A stretch of 64,000 nucleotides of DNA. Origin: Brachyspira innocens ATCC 29796 (GTDB lineage Bacteria > Spirochaetota > Brachyspiria > Brachyspirales > Brachyspiraceae). The notes under the pieces were generated by a model. It made no database searches and was not told the DNA's origin. It saw nothing but the letters and a program-made list of their open reading frames with translations. Made by a program: the position numbers and the translations under genes. The stretch lies in the NCBI RefSeq assembly GCF_000384655.1, contig NZ_ARQI01000124.1, positions 1 through 64,000 on the forward strand. The letters run 5' to 3'. Shown here one piece after another: positions 55,044-62,781 of this stretch; within the stretch, counting starts at the first letter, position 1; each line of letters starts with the position of its first letter.

Positions 55044-55217
55044 TGATTAATCTCCTACTTTTAATTTTTTTATTTGATTGTTTCTATTTGCTTTATTAGA
55101 CGAACAGTATAAATAAAAGTTCCTAAAAAAATAAAAAAATTATAATGCTATTGATAAAAAATGAATATTGTTATATAGTAATACTCTATAGCAATATTAT
55201 TATAAAAGGTATTAATC

Positions 55218-57473
55218 ATGGAAATTTACGATATTGAAATGATAAGAAATTTTTATTCAAACTATTCTAACAAAGTTAATAATGTAAAACAAAAATTAAA
55301 CAGAGCATTAACATTATCAGAAAAAATATTATACGCTCACCTATACGATGAAAAAAATATAAAAGATTTTAAAAGGGGAGAAGATTACGCAGATTTTAGA
55401 CCAGACAGAGTGGCAATGCAGGACGCTACAGCTCAAATGGCATTACTTCAATTTATGAATGCTGGAAAAACATCTTCTGCCGTACCTGCTACAATACACT
55501 GCGATCACTTGATAGAAGCATGCAAAGGTGCTGAAGAAGATTTGAAAAATGCACTTAATATAAATAAAGAAGTTTATAATTTTTTGGAAAGTGTTGCAAA
55601 AAAATACGGACTTGGTTTTTGGGAAGCAGGTTCTGGTATAATACATCAAATAGTATTAGAAAATTACGCTTTTCCTGCAGGCATGATGATAGGTACAGAC
55701 TCTCATACTCCTAATGCGGGTGGACTAGGAATGCTTGCTATAGGTGTTGGCGGAGCTGATGCTGTGGACGTTATGACTGGAATGGAATGGGAATTAAAAA
55801 TACCTAATATAATAGGCGTAAAATTAACAGGTTCTTTAAACGGCTGGGCTAGTGCTAAAGATGTTATATTAAAATTGGCAGGCATTTTAACAGTAAAGGG
55901 AGGCACTAATTCTATTATAGAATATTTCGGAGAAGGTGCTTCTACCCTATCCGCTGCTGGAAAGGCTTCTATATGCAATATGGGTGCGGAAGTGGGAGCT
56001 ACTACTTCAATATTTCCTTATGATAATAATATAAAAGAATATTTAATTGCTACAGGACGTGAAGAGGTGGCAAAATTAGCAGAAGAAAATATTGACAACT
56101 TAAAAGCTGATAAAGAAGTATATGATAATCCAGAAAAATATTATGATAAAATAATAGAAATCAATTTATCCGAATTAGAACCGTACTTAAACGGACCATT
56201 TACCCCAGATGCTGCATGCACAATAAGTGAGTTCGCTAAAAAGGTAGAAGAAAATAAATACCCTACTGCTATGGAAGTCGGATTAATAGGTTCTTGTACT
56301 AATTCTTCTTATCATGATTTAAGTAAAGCTGCTTCTATTGCACGTCAGGTTATAGATAAAAAATTAAAAGTAAAATCAAAAATAATTATTAATCCCGGTT
56401 CTGAAGCGTCATATAATGCTGCATTAAGAGACGGTATAATAGATGACTTCAAAAAAATTGGTGCTGTTATAATGACTAATGCCTGCGGACCTTGTATAGG
56501 ACAATGGAACAGACAGGAGAAAGACAACACAAGAGCAAACTCTATAGTAACATCTTTTAATAGAAACTTTGCAAAACGTGCAGACGGTAATCCTAATACT
56601 CATGCATTTGTTGCTTCTCCAGAAACTGTAATGGCTTTGAGTATAGCAGGCGATTTGAGATTTAATCCACTTAAAGATACACTTACAAATGAAGAAGGAA
56701 AAGAAGTTAAACTCGATGCCCCTATAGGAATAGCTTTACCAAAAAACGGATTAAACACAGAAAATAAAAAAAGACAGAATAATCCAGACCAAAAAATTGA
56801 AATTGTAATAGATGAAGATTCTAAACGCTTACAATTATTAAAGCCTTTTGATAAATTCAATATTAATGATTTTAATAATATGCCTCTCTTAATAAAAGTT
56901 AAAGGTAAATGCACTACAGATCATATATCAATGGCTGGACCTTGGCTAAAATTCAGAGGACATTTAGAAAATATATCAGACAATATGTTAATGGGAGCCG
57001 TTAATTTCTTTAATGATAAAACAAACTCTGTATTCAATCAATTAAATAATGATTATGAAGAAGTTTCAAAAACAGCTAAAGAATACAAACAAAAAAATAT
57101 ATCATCTGTAGTAGTAGCAGAAGAAAATTACGGAGAAGGTTCAAGCAGGGAACATGCTGCAATGGAGCCTAGATTTTTGAATGTTAAAGCAGTTCTTGCT
57201 AAAAGTTTTGCTAGGATACATGAAACAAACTTAAAAAAACAAGGTATGCTTGCCATAACTTTTAAAGATAAAGATGATTATAATAAAATACAGGAAAAAG
57301 ACAAAATAACTATATTAGGACTTGATAATTTTAAGCCTAAACAAAACTTAACTGTTAAACTTATTCATGAAGATGGAAGAGAAGATACATTTGAGGTTAT
57401 GCATACATATAATGAAGCACAGATTGAATGGTTTAAAAACGGCGGGGCTTTGAACACTTTAATGAAAAATTAA
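55218..57473 (+). CDS. acnA: Aconitate hydratase
   Basis: 751 residues. Fe-S cluster cysteines: one in [12 protein letters not shown] and two in ACGPCIGQW. Substrate regions include [25 protein letters not shown] and the swivel-domain [16 protein letters not shown]. It isomerises citrate to isocitrate. With icd at 61446 and citrate synthase at 62782 it forms the oxidative TCA branch to 2-oxoglutarate, here interrupted by the ankyrin and Rpn genes. Mitochondrial-type length. AAAAGG before the ATG. Confidence 0.95.
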   Translation: MEIYDIEMIRNFYSNYSNKVNNVKQKLNRALTLSEKILYAHLYDEKNIKDFKRGEDYADFRPDRVAMQDATAQMALLQFMNAGKTSSAVPATIHCDHLIEACKGAEEDLKNALNINKEVYNFLESVAKKYGLGFWEAGSGIIHQIVLENYAFPAGMMIGTDSHTPNAGGLGMLAIGVGGADAVDVMTGMEWELKIPNIIGVKLTGSLNGWASAKDVILKLAGILTVKGGTNSIIEYFGEGASTLSAAGKASICNMGAEVGATTSIFPYDNNIKEYLIATGREEVAKLAEENIDNLKADKEVYDNPEKYYDKIIEINLSELEPYLNGPFTPDAACTISEFAKKVEENKYPTAMEVGLIGSCTNSSYHDLSKAASIARQVIDKKLKVKSKIIINPGSEASYNAALRDGIIDDFKKIGAVIMTNACGPCIGQWNRQEKDNTRANSIVTSFNRNFAKRADGNPNTHAFVASPETVMALSIAGDLRFNPLKDTLTNEEGKEVKLDAPIGIALPKNGLNTENKKRQNNPDQKIEIVIDEDSKRLQLLKPFDKFNINDFNNMPLLIKVKGKCTTDHISMAGPWLKFRGHLENISDNMLMGAVNFFNDKTNSVFNQLNNDYEEVSKTAKEYKQKNISSVVVAEENYGEGSSREHAAMEPRFLNVKAVLAKSFARIHETNLKKQGMLAITFKDKDDYNKIQEKDKITILGLDNFKPKQNLTVKLIHEDGREDTFEVMHTYNEAQIEWFKNGGALNTLMKN

Positions 57474-57795
57474 GTTTAAGTTATAAAGTTAATTAAATGT
57501 ACGGCATATCTTAAATGTAAGATTTAAGTTATTTGTATATTAGAGCTGTTGAAATTTTATAAATGTATACATCTAATTATAAAATATATAATATGATTTT
57601 ATCTAAATAAATAATATATAAAAATGCAGTCTTTTTGCTTCTTTGTGTCACGCCACAGGCGGACAGCGTCCAAAAGAAGTGGGGTTTGGGGCAAAGCCCC
57701 AATCATTAAAACTGTAAACATTATTTTAAATTTATTGTATAAACATATCATTATATGTATGTATAAAATTGTAACATATCTATTAATTTAAAAAA
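57474..57795. other. Intergenic stretch with a GC-rich repeat
   Basis: No gene. It holds a hairpin CTTAAAT-GTAAG-ATTTAAG near 57510-57530 and GC-rich element copy 2. Confidence 0.5.
57624..57701 (-). repeat. GC-rich micro-hairpin element, copy 2
   Basis: In minus orientation it starts TGGGGC-TTT-GCCCCA, goes on AACCCCACTTCTTTTG, has a short middle with the hairpin CGCC-TGT-GGCG, and ends AGACTGCAT. Both ends match copy 1 at 46791-46925; the middle is about half as long. No terminal inverted repeats like those around copy 1 were found. Confidence 0.72.
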
Positions 57796-57824
57796 TTGAC
57801 AAAGCAAAAATGTTTTACTATAAT
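57796..57824 (+). promoter_or_regulatory. Consensus promoter of ankyrin lipoprotein 1
   Basis: TTGACA (57796-57801), 17-nt spacer, TATAAT (57819-57824), 28 nt before the ATG. All twelve bases match the consensus. Confidence 0.85.
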
Positions 57825-57852
57825 TAGTAATATAAAAATTGGGGATCATTTT

Positions 57853-58938
57853 ATGAAAAAAATAATTATAACGGCTTTAATATTAATTGGTATAATAAAT
57901 ATAATAAGCTGCGGTTCTGGTAAAAGCGAAAAAACAAATAATTCAGAAGTAAATAATGAAAATAAATTAAATAATAATGAAGAAATCTATCAGGGATATG
58001 CTTCTAATGATATGTGGAGTATATATAAAACTACAATGTTAGAAGATGAAGAAAAATTATTTAATGAAATTGATTCTATAAAGGATAAAAAATCTTTCGA
58101 TGAATGGCAATTAAAAAATCCGAGTAAATCTTCTTTAGTATTTGCCATTGATAAATTTCCTACAGAAGAAAAAGCTATCGAATTAATATATTATGGTGCT
58201 GATGTAAATATGAAAGATGATAATGACAGTAGGACTCCTTTAGAATTAGCTTCAGAAAATGGATATTTGAAACTTGTAAAAGAACTTATCAAACAAGGTG
58301 CTGATGTAAATTTTAGAGAAGATGAAGGAGATATAGACGCTTTATATTATGCAGTAGAGTCTGAAAAAAATTATCATTTGGAAGTAGTGAATGAATTATT
58401 AAATGCAGGAGCAGACACTGATATTATTTATGGGACTAAAGAAGAAAATGAAGATAATATATTATATCCTGCTATAAAAAGATGCAATTTAGAAAAAGTT
58501 AAACTTCTTACTGAACATGGAGCTGATATAAATTATTCAAATTTTGAGTACGGTCCTGTAATTGCTTATGCTATTTCTCAAGAATGTATTGATATAGTAA
58601 AATATTTAGTTTCTCAAGGTGCTGACCCTGCTATGACATATACCAATGGTTATTCATATTCAGGTAAAAGTTATTCATTACTTAATGCTGCAGTAGGAAA
58701 TAAAACTACAGAAATAGCAGAATATTTAATAGAACAAGGTGCTGATATTAATACTCAAACTGATAGTGTTTCTGATTTACCTTTAATATTTATTGCTCTT
58801 AGAGCTAAAAATATTGAACTAACTAAACTTTTGATAGAGAAAGGTGCAGATACTTCTGTTGTTGATAAAGACGGAAAAACAATTTTTGATTTAGCTAAAG
58901 AACAAGGCTATGATGAGATTGCAGCTTTAGAGAAATAA
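57853..58938 (+). CDS. Ankyrin-repeat lipoprotein 1
   Basis: 361 residues from the ATG at 57853 (GGGG upstream); longer frames would start within the promoter. Signal peptide with lipobox INIISC, Cys20. An Asn/Glu/Ser-rich linker (about 21-50) is followed by six to seven ankyrin repeats to the end, for example SRTPLELASENGYLKLVKELIKQGADVNF. The C-terminus is the ALEK shared with the next gene. A surface or periplasmic binding protein of unknown partner. First member of a tandem duplication; signal peptide DNA of the two genes is almost identical. Confidence 0.88.
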   Translation: MKKIIITALILIGIINIISCGSGKSEKTNNSEVNNENKLNNNEEIYQGYASNDMWSIYKTTMLEDEEKLFNEIDSIKDKKSFDEWQLKNPSKSSLVFAIDKFPTEEKAIELIYYGADVNMKDDNDSRTPLELASENGYLKLVKELIKQGADVNFREDEGDIDALYYAVESEKNYHLEVVNELLNAGADTDIIYGTKEENEDNILYPAIKRCNLEKVKLLTEHGADINYSNFEYGPVIAYAISQECIDIVKYLVSQGADPAMTYTNGYSYSGKSYSLLNAAVGNKTTEIAEYLIEQGADINTQTDSVSDLPLIFIALRAKNIELTKLLIEKGADTSVVDKDGKTIFDLAKEQGYDEIAALEK

Positions 58939-58947
58939 TAAAGTGAG

Positions 58948-58994
58948 AAAAAGCCGCCTCGATAAGTCATTATCGAGGGGATCATAGGCTTTTT
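58948..58994 (+). terminator. Nested hairpin after ankyrin gene 1
   Basis: Outer stem AAAAAGCC/GGCTTTTT (8 bp) and inner stem CTCGATAA-GTCA-TTATCGAG (8 bp). The outer arm ends in a short U-run. Confidence 0.65.
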
Positions 58995-59013
58995 CGAGCA
59001 TAACAACAATAAA
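58995..59013 (+). repeat. 19-bp direct repeat, copy 1
   Basis: CGAGCATAACAACAATAAA, exact copy at 60376-60394. Each copy follows an ankyrin gene. Confidence 0.75.
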
Positions 59014-59026
59014 TAAAAAATCGAGC

Positions 59027-59050
59027 AGCTGATAACTTTAGTTGTCAGCT
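59027..59050. repeat. Inverted repeat between the ankyrin genes
   Basis: AGCTGATAACT-TT-AGTTGTCAGCT, 11-bp arms with one G-U/A-C position. Confidence 0.6.
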
Positions 59051-59074
59051 ATATTAAAAATAAAAAATTGAGCG

Positions 59075-59097
59075 TCTATCAGCTAAAAGCTGATAGA
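59075..59097. repeat. Perfect inverted repeat between the ankyrin genes
   Basis: TCTATCAGCT-AAA-AGCTGATAGA, 10-bp arms. It shares AGCTGATA with the neighbouring inverted repeat at 59027. Confidence 0.65.
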
Positions 59098-59213
59098 GAT
59101 TTTAAAGCTAGATTTTTTATATATAATAATAAGTTTATCAAAATTAGTATTTTATTTACTTTTATATTTAGTTGTGATATTATAATAAAAAATAATGATT
59201 AAGGGGTAATTAA

Positions 59214-60311
59214 ATGAAAAAAATAATTATAACGGCTTTAATATTAATCAGTATAATAAGCTGTAATTCTAAAAAAACTGATAGTACAGAAGTAACTGCA
59301 AACACTAATGCCGTTAATACCAATAATACAGAAATATCTAATAATGATGAATATGCTGAAGATAATAATACTGAGGAAATTAATACTGATACTGAAGAAA
59401 TTAGTGAAGTACCAGAATGGGATTTGGAGGCTTTTAATGATCTTAAAAATGTAAAAGATGCAGAGTCTCTAAAAAGCTGGGAAGAAAAACATGGGGAAAG
59501 AAGTTTAATAATGGCAGTAAAATACGGTGATAAAAAAATGGTTACTGAATTACTTTCTTATGGTGCTAATGCTGATCAGACTTATGTTGATAATGATAGT
59601 CCATTAAAAACAGCTTCTGCAAAGGGAGATTTAGAACTTGTAAAAGAGTTTATAAAAAGAGGGGCAAATGTTAATTTTAGAGGAGAAGGAAATATTGATG
59701 CTTTACATTTAGCAGTAATGTCTACAAATGAAAATAGTTTAAAAATAATGAAAGAATTATTAGATGCAGGTGCTAAAGTAGATATTGAGTACGGCTGGGA
59801 AGAACCTGTTCCTATATTATTTGAAACAATTGGATATGTTGGAGAATCAAAATGTTATTTAGAAAAATTTAAAATGCTTGCTGAATATGGAGCTGATATA
59901 AATTATGTTGATAATTATGGCGGATATCCTTTAATTCATTATGCTGTTCAGTCAGGCTGTTTAGATATAGTAAAATACTTAGTTTCAAAAGGCACTGACC
60001 CTGCTATGAAATATGAACTTGAAGAATACTATCCAAATGTAAATATCTCATTATTGGCTGGAACTCTTTATAATAGTGATACAGAAATGGCAAAGTATTT
60101 AATAGAGCAAGGTGCCGATGTAAATACTCCTATACCTTCAGAAGATGGTTATCCTTTACTGCTTCAGGCTATTGACAATGGAAATACATCACTCGTAAAA
60201 CTTTTAATAGAGAATGGAGCAGACACTACAGTTGTAAATAAGGAAAAGAAGACAGTATTTGATATAGCTAGAGAAAAAGGCTATGATGATATTGTAGCTT
60301 TAGAAAAATAA
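59214..60311 (+). CDS. Ankyrin-repeat lipoprotein 2
   Basis: 365 residues, AAGGGG 7 nt before the ATG. Lipobox ISIISC, Cys17. A Thr/Asn/Glu-rich low-complexity linker spans about 20-65. Ankyrin repeats follow to the C-terminus (SPLKTASAKGDLELVKEFIKRGANVNF, YPLIHYAVQSGCLDIVKYLVSKGTDPA), ending VALEK. It is a paralogue of the gene at 57853: signal peptides, repeat order and C-terminus match, the linkers do not. No strong promoter is visible, although TATAAT occurs about 35 nt upstream. Confidence 0.88.
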   Translation: MKKIIITALILISIISCNSKKTDSTEVTANTNAVNTNNTEISNNDEYAEDNNTEEINTDTEEISEVPEWDLEAFNDLKNVKDAESLKSWEEKHGERSLIMAVKYGDKKMVTELLSYGANADQTYVDNDSPLKTASAKGDLELVKEFIKRGANVNFRGEGNIDALHLAVMSTNENSLKIMKELLDAGAKVDIEYGWEEPVPILFETIGYVGESKCYLEKFKMLAEYGADINYVDNYGGYPLIHYAVQSGCLDIVKYLVSKGTDPAMKYELEEYYPNVNISLLAGTLYNSDTEMAKYLIEQGADVNTPIPSEDGYPLLLQAIDNGNTSLVKLLIENGADTTVVNKEKKTVFDIAREKGYDDIVALEK

Positions 60312-60418
60312 TATAAGCGAGCCTACCGAGTAGGTACCCTTTGGGTAGCCAGCAAATAAATTTATTTATTCATTGCGAGCATAACAACAATAAAAGGCTT
60401 TAGAGAAATAATGAAATT
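60312..60418 (+). other. Spacer with GC hairpins and a remnant of a third ankyrin gene end
   Basis: It contains hairpins CCTAC-CGA-GTAGG and TACCC-TTT-GGGTA, then the second 19-bp repeat (60376-60394), then GGCTTTAGAGAAATAATGA, which equals the last codons and stop of ankyrin gene 1 (GCTTTAGAGAAATAAT). A third copy was probably present and lost. Confidence 0.55.
60376..60394 (+). repeat. 19-bp direct repeat, copy 2
   Basis: CGAGCATAACAACAATAAA, identical to 58995-59013. Confidence 0.75.
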
Positions 60419-61348
60419 ATGAGCGAAACAAAAAATATTAATGTATTAAACGATTATTTTGTGAGATATCTATTCTCATCTAAAGATAGTAACCTTATAC
60501 TACTAGATTTTATTAATTCAACAATGCTTGATTCTGGTATGAAAACTTTTAGAAGTGTTGAGATTTTAACTCCGTCGCCAAAGGCGGGCAGTCGCCTTAA
60601 CTATAAAGAAAATTTTGAAGACAAAGAAAGTATAGCACCGAAGGTGGCACGCAAGGTGGACAGATGTCGCAGACGCCCAGATGTTAAATGCATCACCCAG
60701 AATGGAACTGTTGTTATTATAGAAATACAATTACAAGGCAATTCAAGGTTTCCAGAACGCATACTATATTATTGGGCTTCTAATTACAGTAAATTATTAA
60801 AACATGGTGAAAAATATGATGCTCTTACCCCAGTAATAAGTATTAATTTACTTGATTTCAATTTAGATGATTATGATAATATACATTCCTGCTATATGAT
60901 TTATGATACCAATAATAAAAGACTTCTTACAGATCATTTGCAGATACATATAATAGAATTAAAAAAGTTTAAATATAATTTACTCAAGCCTGATTTGAAT
61001 TGCTGGCTTAAATTTTTTACTATGAAAGATAATAGGGAGGAAATTATGTCTGAATTAGTTAAAGAAAAACCTATAATGGAAGAAGTACAAAAAAGATATA
61101 ACAACTTCATAAAAGACAGGCTAATGATGAATGAATATGATAAAAGACAGGCATATCTATACGGAAATCAAATAATGCTTGAAGAAGAACGAAGATTGGG
61201 AAAAGAAGAAGGTATAAAAGAAGGTATAAAAGAAGGAATCAAAGAAAATCAAATAACAACAGCAAGAAATATGAAAAATGATAAAATAGATTTCAATACT
61301 ATTTCAAAATATACAGGATTAAGTGTAGAAGAAATAGAAAAATTGTAA
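60419..61348 (+). CDS. Rpn/PD-(D/E)XK nuclease family protein (transposase-like) with GC-rich in-frame inserts
   Basis: 309 residues. N-terminus FVRYLFSSKDSNLILLDFINSTM and the core DVKCITQNGTVVIIEIQLQGN (Asp and E-x-Q) with YYWASNYSKLL match the Rpn/PDDEXK_2 family of recombination-promoting nucleases. The C-terminus has three GIKE repeats and a helical tail (FNTISKYTGLSVEEIEKL). Two GC-rich segments, about 60572-60598 and 60635-60679, interrupt the family sequence as PSPKAGSRL and APKVARKVDRCRRRP, each a multiple of three bases. They look like GC hairpin elements accepted in frame. Activity is uncertain. Confidence 0.78.
   Translation: MSETKNINVLNDYFVRYLFSSKDSNLILLDFINSTMLDSGMKTFRSVEILTPSPKAGSRLNYKENFEDKESIAPKVARKVDRCRRRPDVKCITQNGTVVIIEIQLQGNSRFPERILYYWASNYSKLLKHGEKYDALTPVISINLLDFNLDDYDNIHSCYMIYDTNNKRLLTDHLQIHIIELKKFKYNLLKPDLNCWLKFFTMKDNREEIMSELVKEKPIMEEVQKRYNNFIKDRLMMNEYDKRQAYLYGNQIMLEEERRLGKEEGIKEGIKEGIKENQITTARNMKNDKIDFNTISKYTGLSVEEIEKL
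60572..60598 (+). repeat. GC micro-hairpin insert 1 in the Rpn-family gene
   Basis: It contains CGCC-AAA-GGCG then GGCAGTCGCC. About 27 nt, in frame, GC-rich against an A/T-rich gene. Similar to CGCC-ACA-GGCG in element copy 2. Confidence 0.55.
60635..60679 (+). repeat. GC micro-hairpin insert 2 in the Rpn-family gene
   Basis: It contains CACC-GAA-GGTG, GGTGGACAG and GTCGCAGACGCC. About 45 nt, in frame, encoding Arg/Lys/Pro-rich residues foreign to the family alignment. Confidence 0.55.
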
Positions 61349-61376
61349 ATTTTTTATTAATAAATATAAATACTTA

Positions 61377-61416
61377 GTTGTTATAAAATAATAAAATCAA
61401 TTTCATTGATAACAAC
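61377..61416. repeat. Inverted repeat upstream of icd
   Basis: GTTGTTAT and ATAACAAC, 8-bp arms 24 nt apart, 30 nt before the icd ATG. It may be an operator or leader hairpin. Confidence 0.4.
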
Positions 61417-61445
61417 AAATTAATTAAAAGTAATAGGATTTTTAT

Positions 61446-62705
61446 ATGAGCAAATTAGAAATGAAAAACGGTAAATTAATAGTACCAAATCAAGTAACAA
61501 TACCTTTTATAGAGGGTGACGGAGTAGGAGCAGAAATCACACCTGTTTCGCAAATGATAGTAAATGAAGCTGTGAAAAAAGCATATAACGGAGAAAAATC
61601 TATTGAATGGAAGGAAGTTCTTGCAGGAGATAAGGCACAAAGAGAATTAGGCACTCCTCTTCCTAATGACACTATAAATATTTTTAAAGAATATCTTATA
61701 GGTATAAAAGGACCTTTAACTACTCCTGTTGGAGAGGGCATGCGTTCTTTAAATGTAACACTTAGACAGACTTTAGATTTATATGTATGTTTAAGACCTG
61801 TAAGATGGTTTAAAGGCACTTCTTCTCCTATAAAAGAGCCTAATAAAGTTAATATGGTGGTATTCAGAGAAAATACAGAAGATATATATGCGGGTATAGA
61901 ATGGAAAACAGGCACAGAAGAAGCTAAAAAATTTTATAACTTCCTAAAAAATGAAATGGGAGTAACAAAGGTAAGATTTCCAGAAACTTCATCTTTCGGA
62001 GTAAAACCAGTATCAGAAGAAGGTTCAAAAAGACTTATACGCTCTGCTATAGAATACGCTATTGAAAACAAACTTCCTTCTGTAACATTAGTTCATAAAG
62101 GAAATATAATGAAGTTTACCGAAGGCGGATTCAAAAAATATGGATACGAACTTGCAAGAAAAGAATTTGCTAATGAGACTTTCACTATGGAAGAATATGC
62201 CGAGATAAAAAAAGAGTTAGGCGAAGATAAAGCAAAAGCAAAATTAAAAGAAGCTAAAGAAAATGGAAAAATTATAATAAAAGATAATATTACAGACGCT
62301 TTTCTACAAAACACATTATTAAAACCTGAAGATTTTTCTGTAATAGCTACATTAAACTTAAACGGTGATTATATTTCGGATCAATTAGCAGCAATGGTTG
62401 GAGGAATTGGCATAGCACCGGGCGGAAATATTAATTATAAAACAGGTCATGCTATTTTTGAAGCAACTCATGGCACAGCCCCTGACATAGCTGGAAAAAA
62501 TAAAGCCAATCCTTGTTCATTGATACTATCTTCTGTTATGGCATTAGAGTATCTTAATATGAATAAGGCAGCAGAGTTAATAATAAATGCATTAGAAAGA
62601 TCTTTTGAAAGCGGATATGCTACTGAAGATTTGGCTAGCTTTATGAATGATGGAGTATCGCTTGGTACTAAAGAGTTTGGAGAAAAAATACTTTCTCTAT
62701 TATAA
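61446..62705 (+). CDS. icd: Isocitrate dehydrogenase
   Basis: 419 residues, AGGA before the ATG. VTIPFIEGDGVGAEITP at the N-terminus, substrate-binding LRQTLDLYVCLRPVRWF and FRENTEDIYAGIEW, and metal-binding LNGDYISDQLAAMVGGIGIAPGGNI. The length and the CLRPVR context fit the bacterial NADP-type enzyme. It converts isocitrate to 2-oxoglutarate. Citrate synthase follows 76 nt later on the same strand, so the two are probably co-transcribed for glutamate synthesis. Confidence 0.95.
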   Translation: MSKLEMKNGKLIVPNQVTIPFIEGDGVGAEITPVSQMIVNEAVKKAYNGEKSIEWKEVLAGDKAQRELGTPLPNDTINIFKEYLIGIKGPLTTPVGEGMRSLNVTLRQTLDLYVCLRPVRWFKGTSSPIKEPNKVNMVVFRENTEDIYAGIEWKTGTEEAKKFYNFLKNEMGVTKVRFPETSSFGVKPVSEEGSKRLIRSAIEYAIENKLPSVTLVHKGNIMKFTEGGFKKYGYELARKEFANETFTMEEYAEIKKELGEDKAKAKLKEAKENGKIIIKDNITDAFLQNTLLKPEDFSVIATLNLNGDYISDQLAAMVGGIGIAPGGNINYKTGHAIFEATHGTAPDIAGKNKANPCSLILSSVMALEYLNMNKAAELIINALERSFESGYATEDLASFMNDGVSLGTKEFGEKILSLL

Positions 62706-62781
62706 TTTTTATAATTTTATTTTTATTAAGAACAAACATTATATTTTATAAACTAAAAATTAATAATAAAAGGAGTTTATT

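Noticed and set aside
57480-57800. Terminal inverted repeats around GC element copy 2
   Set aside because: ATTTTATA/ATGTATAC-type matches on both sides are imperfect and A/T-rich; they do not reach the quality of the TIRs around copy 1.
61490-61915. Minus-strand frame of 141 codons within icd
   Set aside because: Shadow of the well-supported icd coding frame; the same reason removes the other antisense frames in clpB, acnA, pepD, tsf and rpsB.
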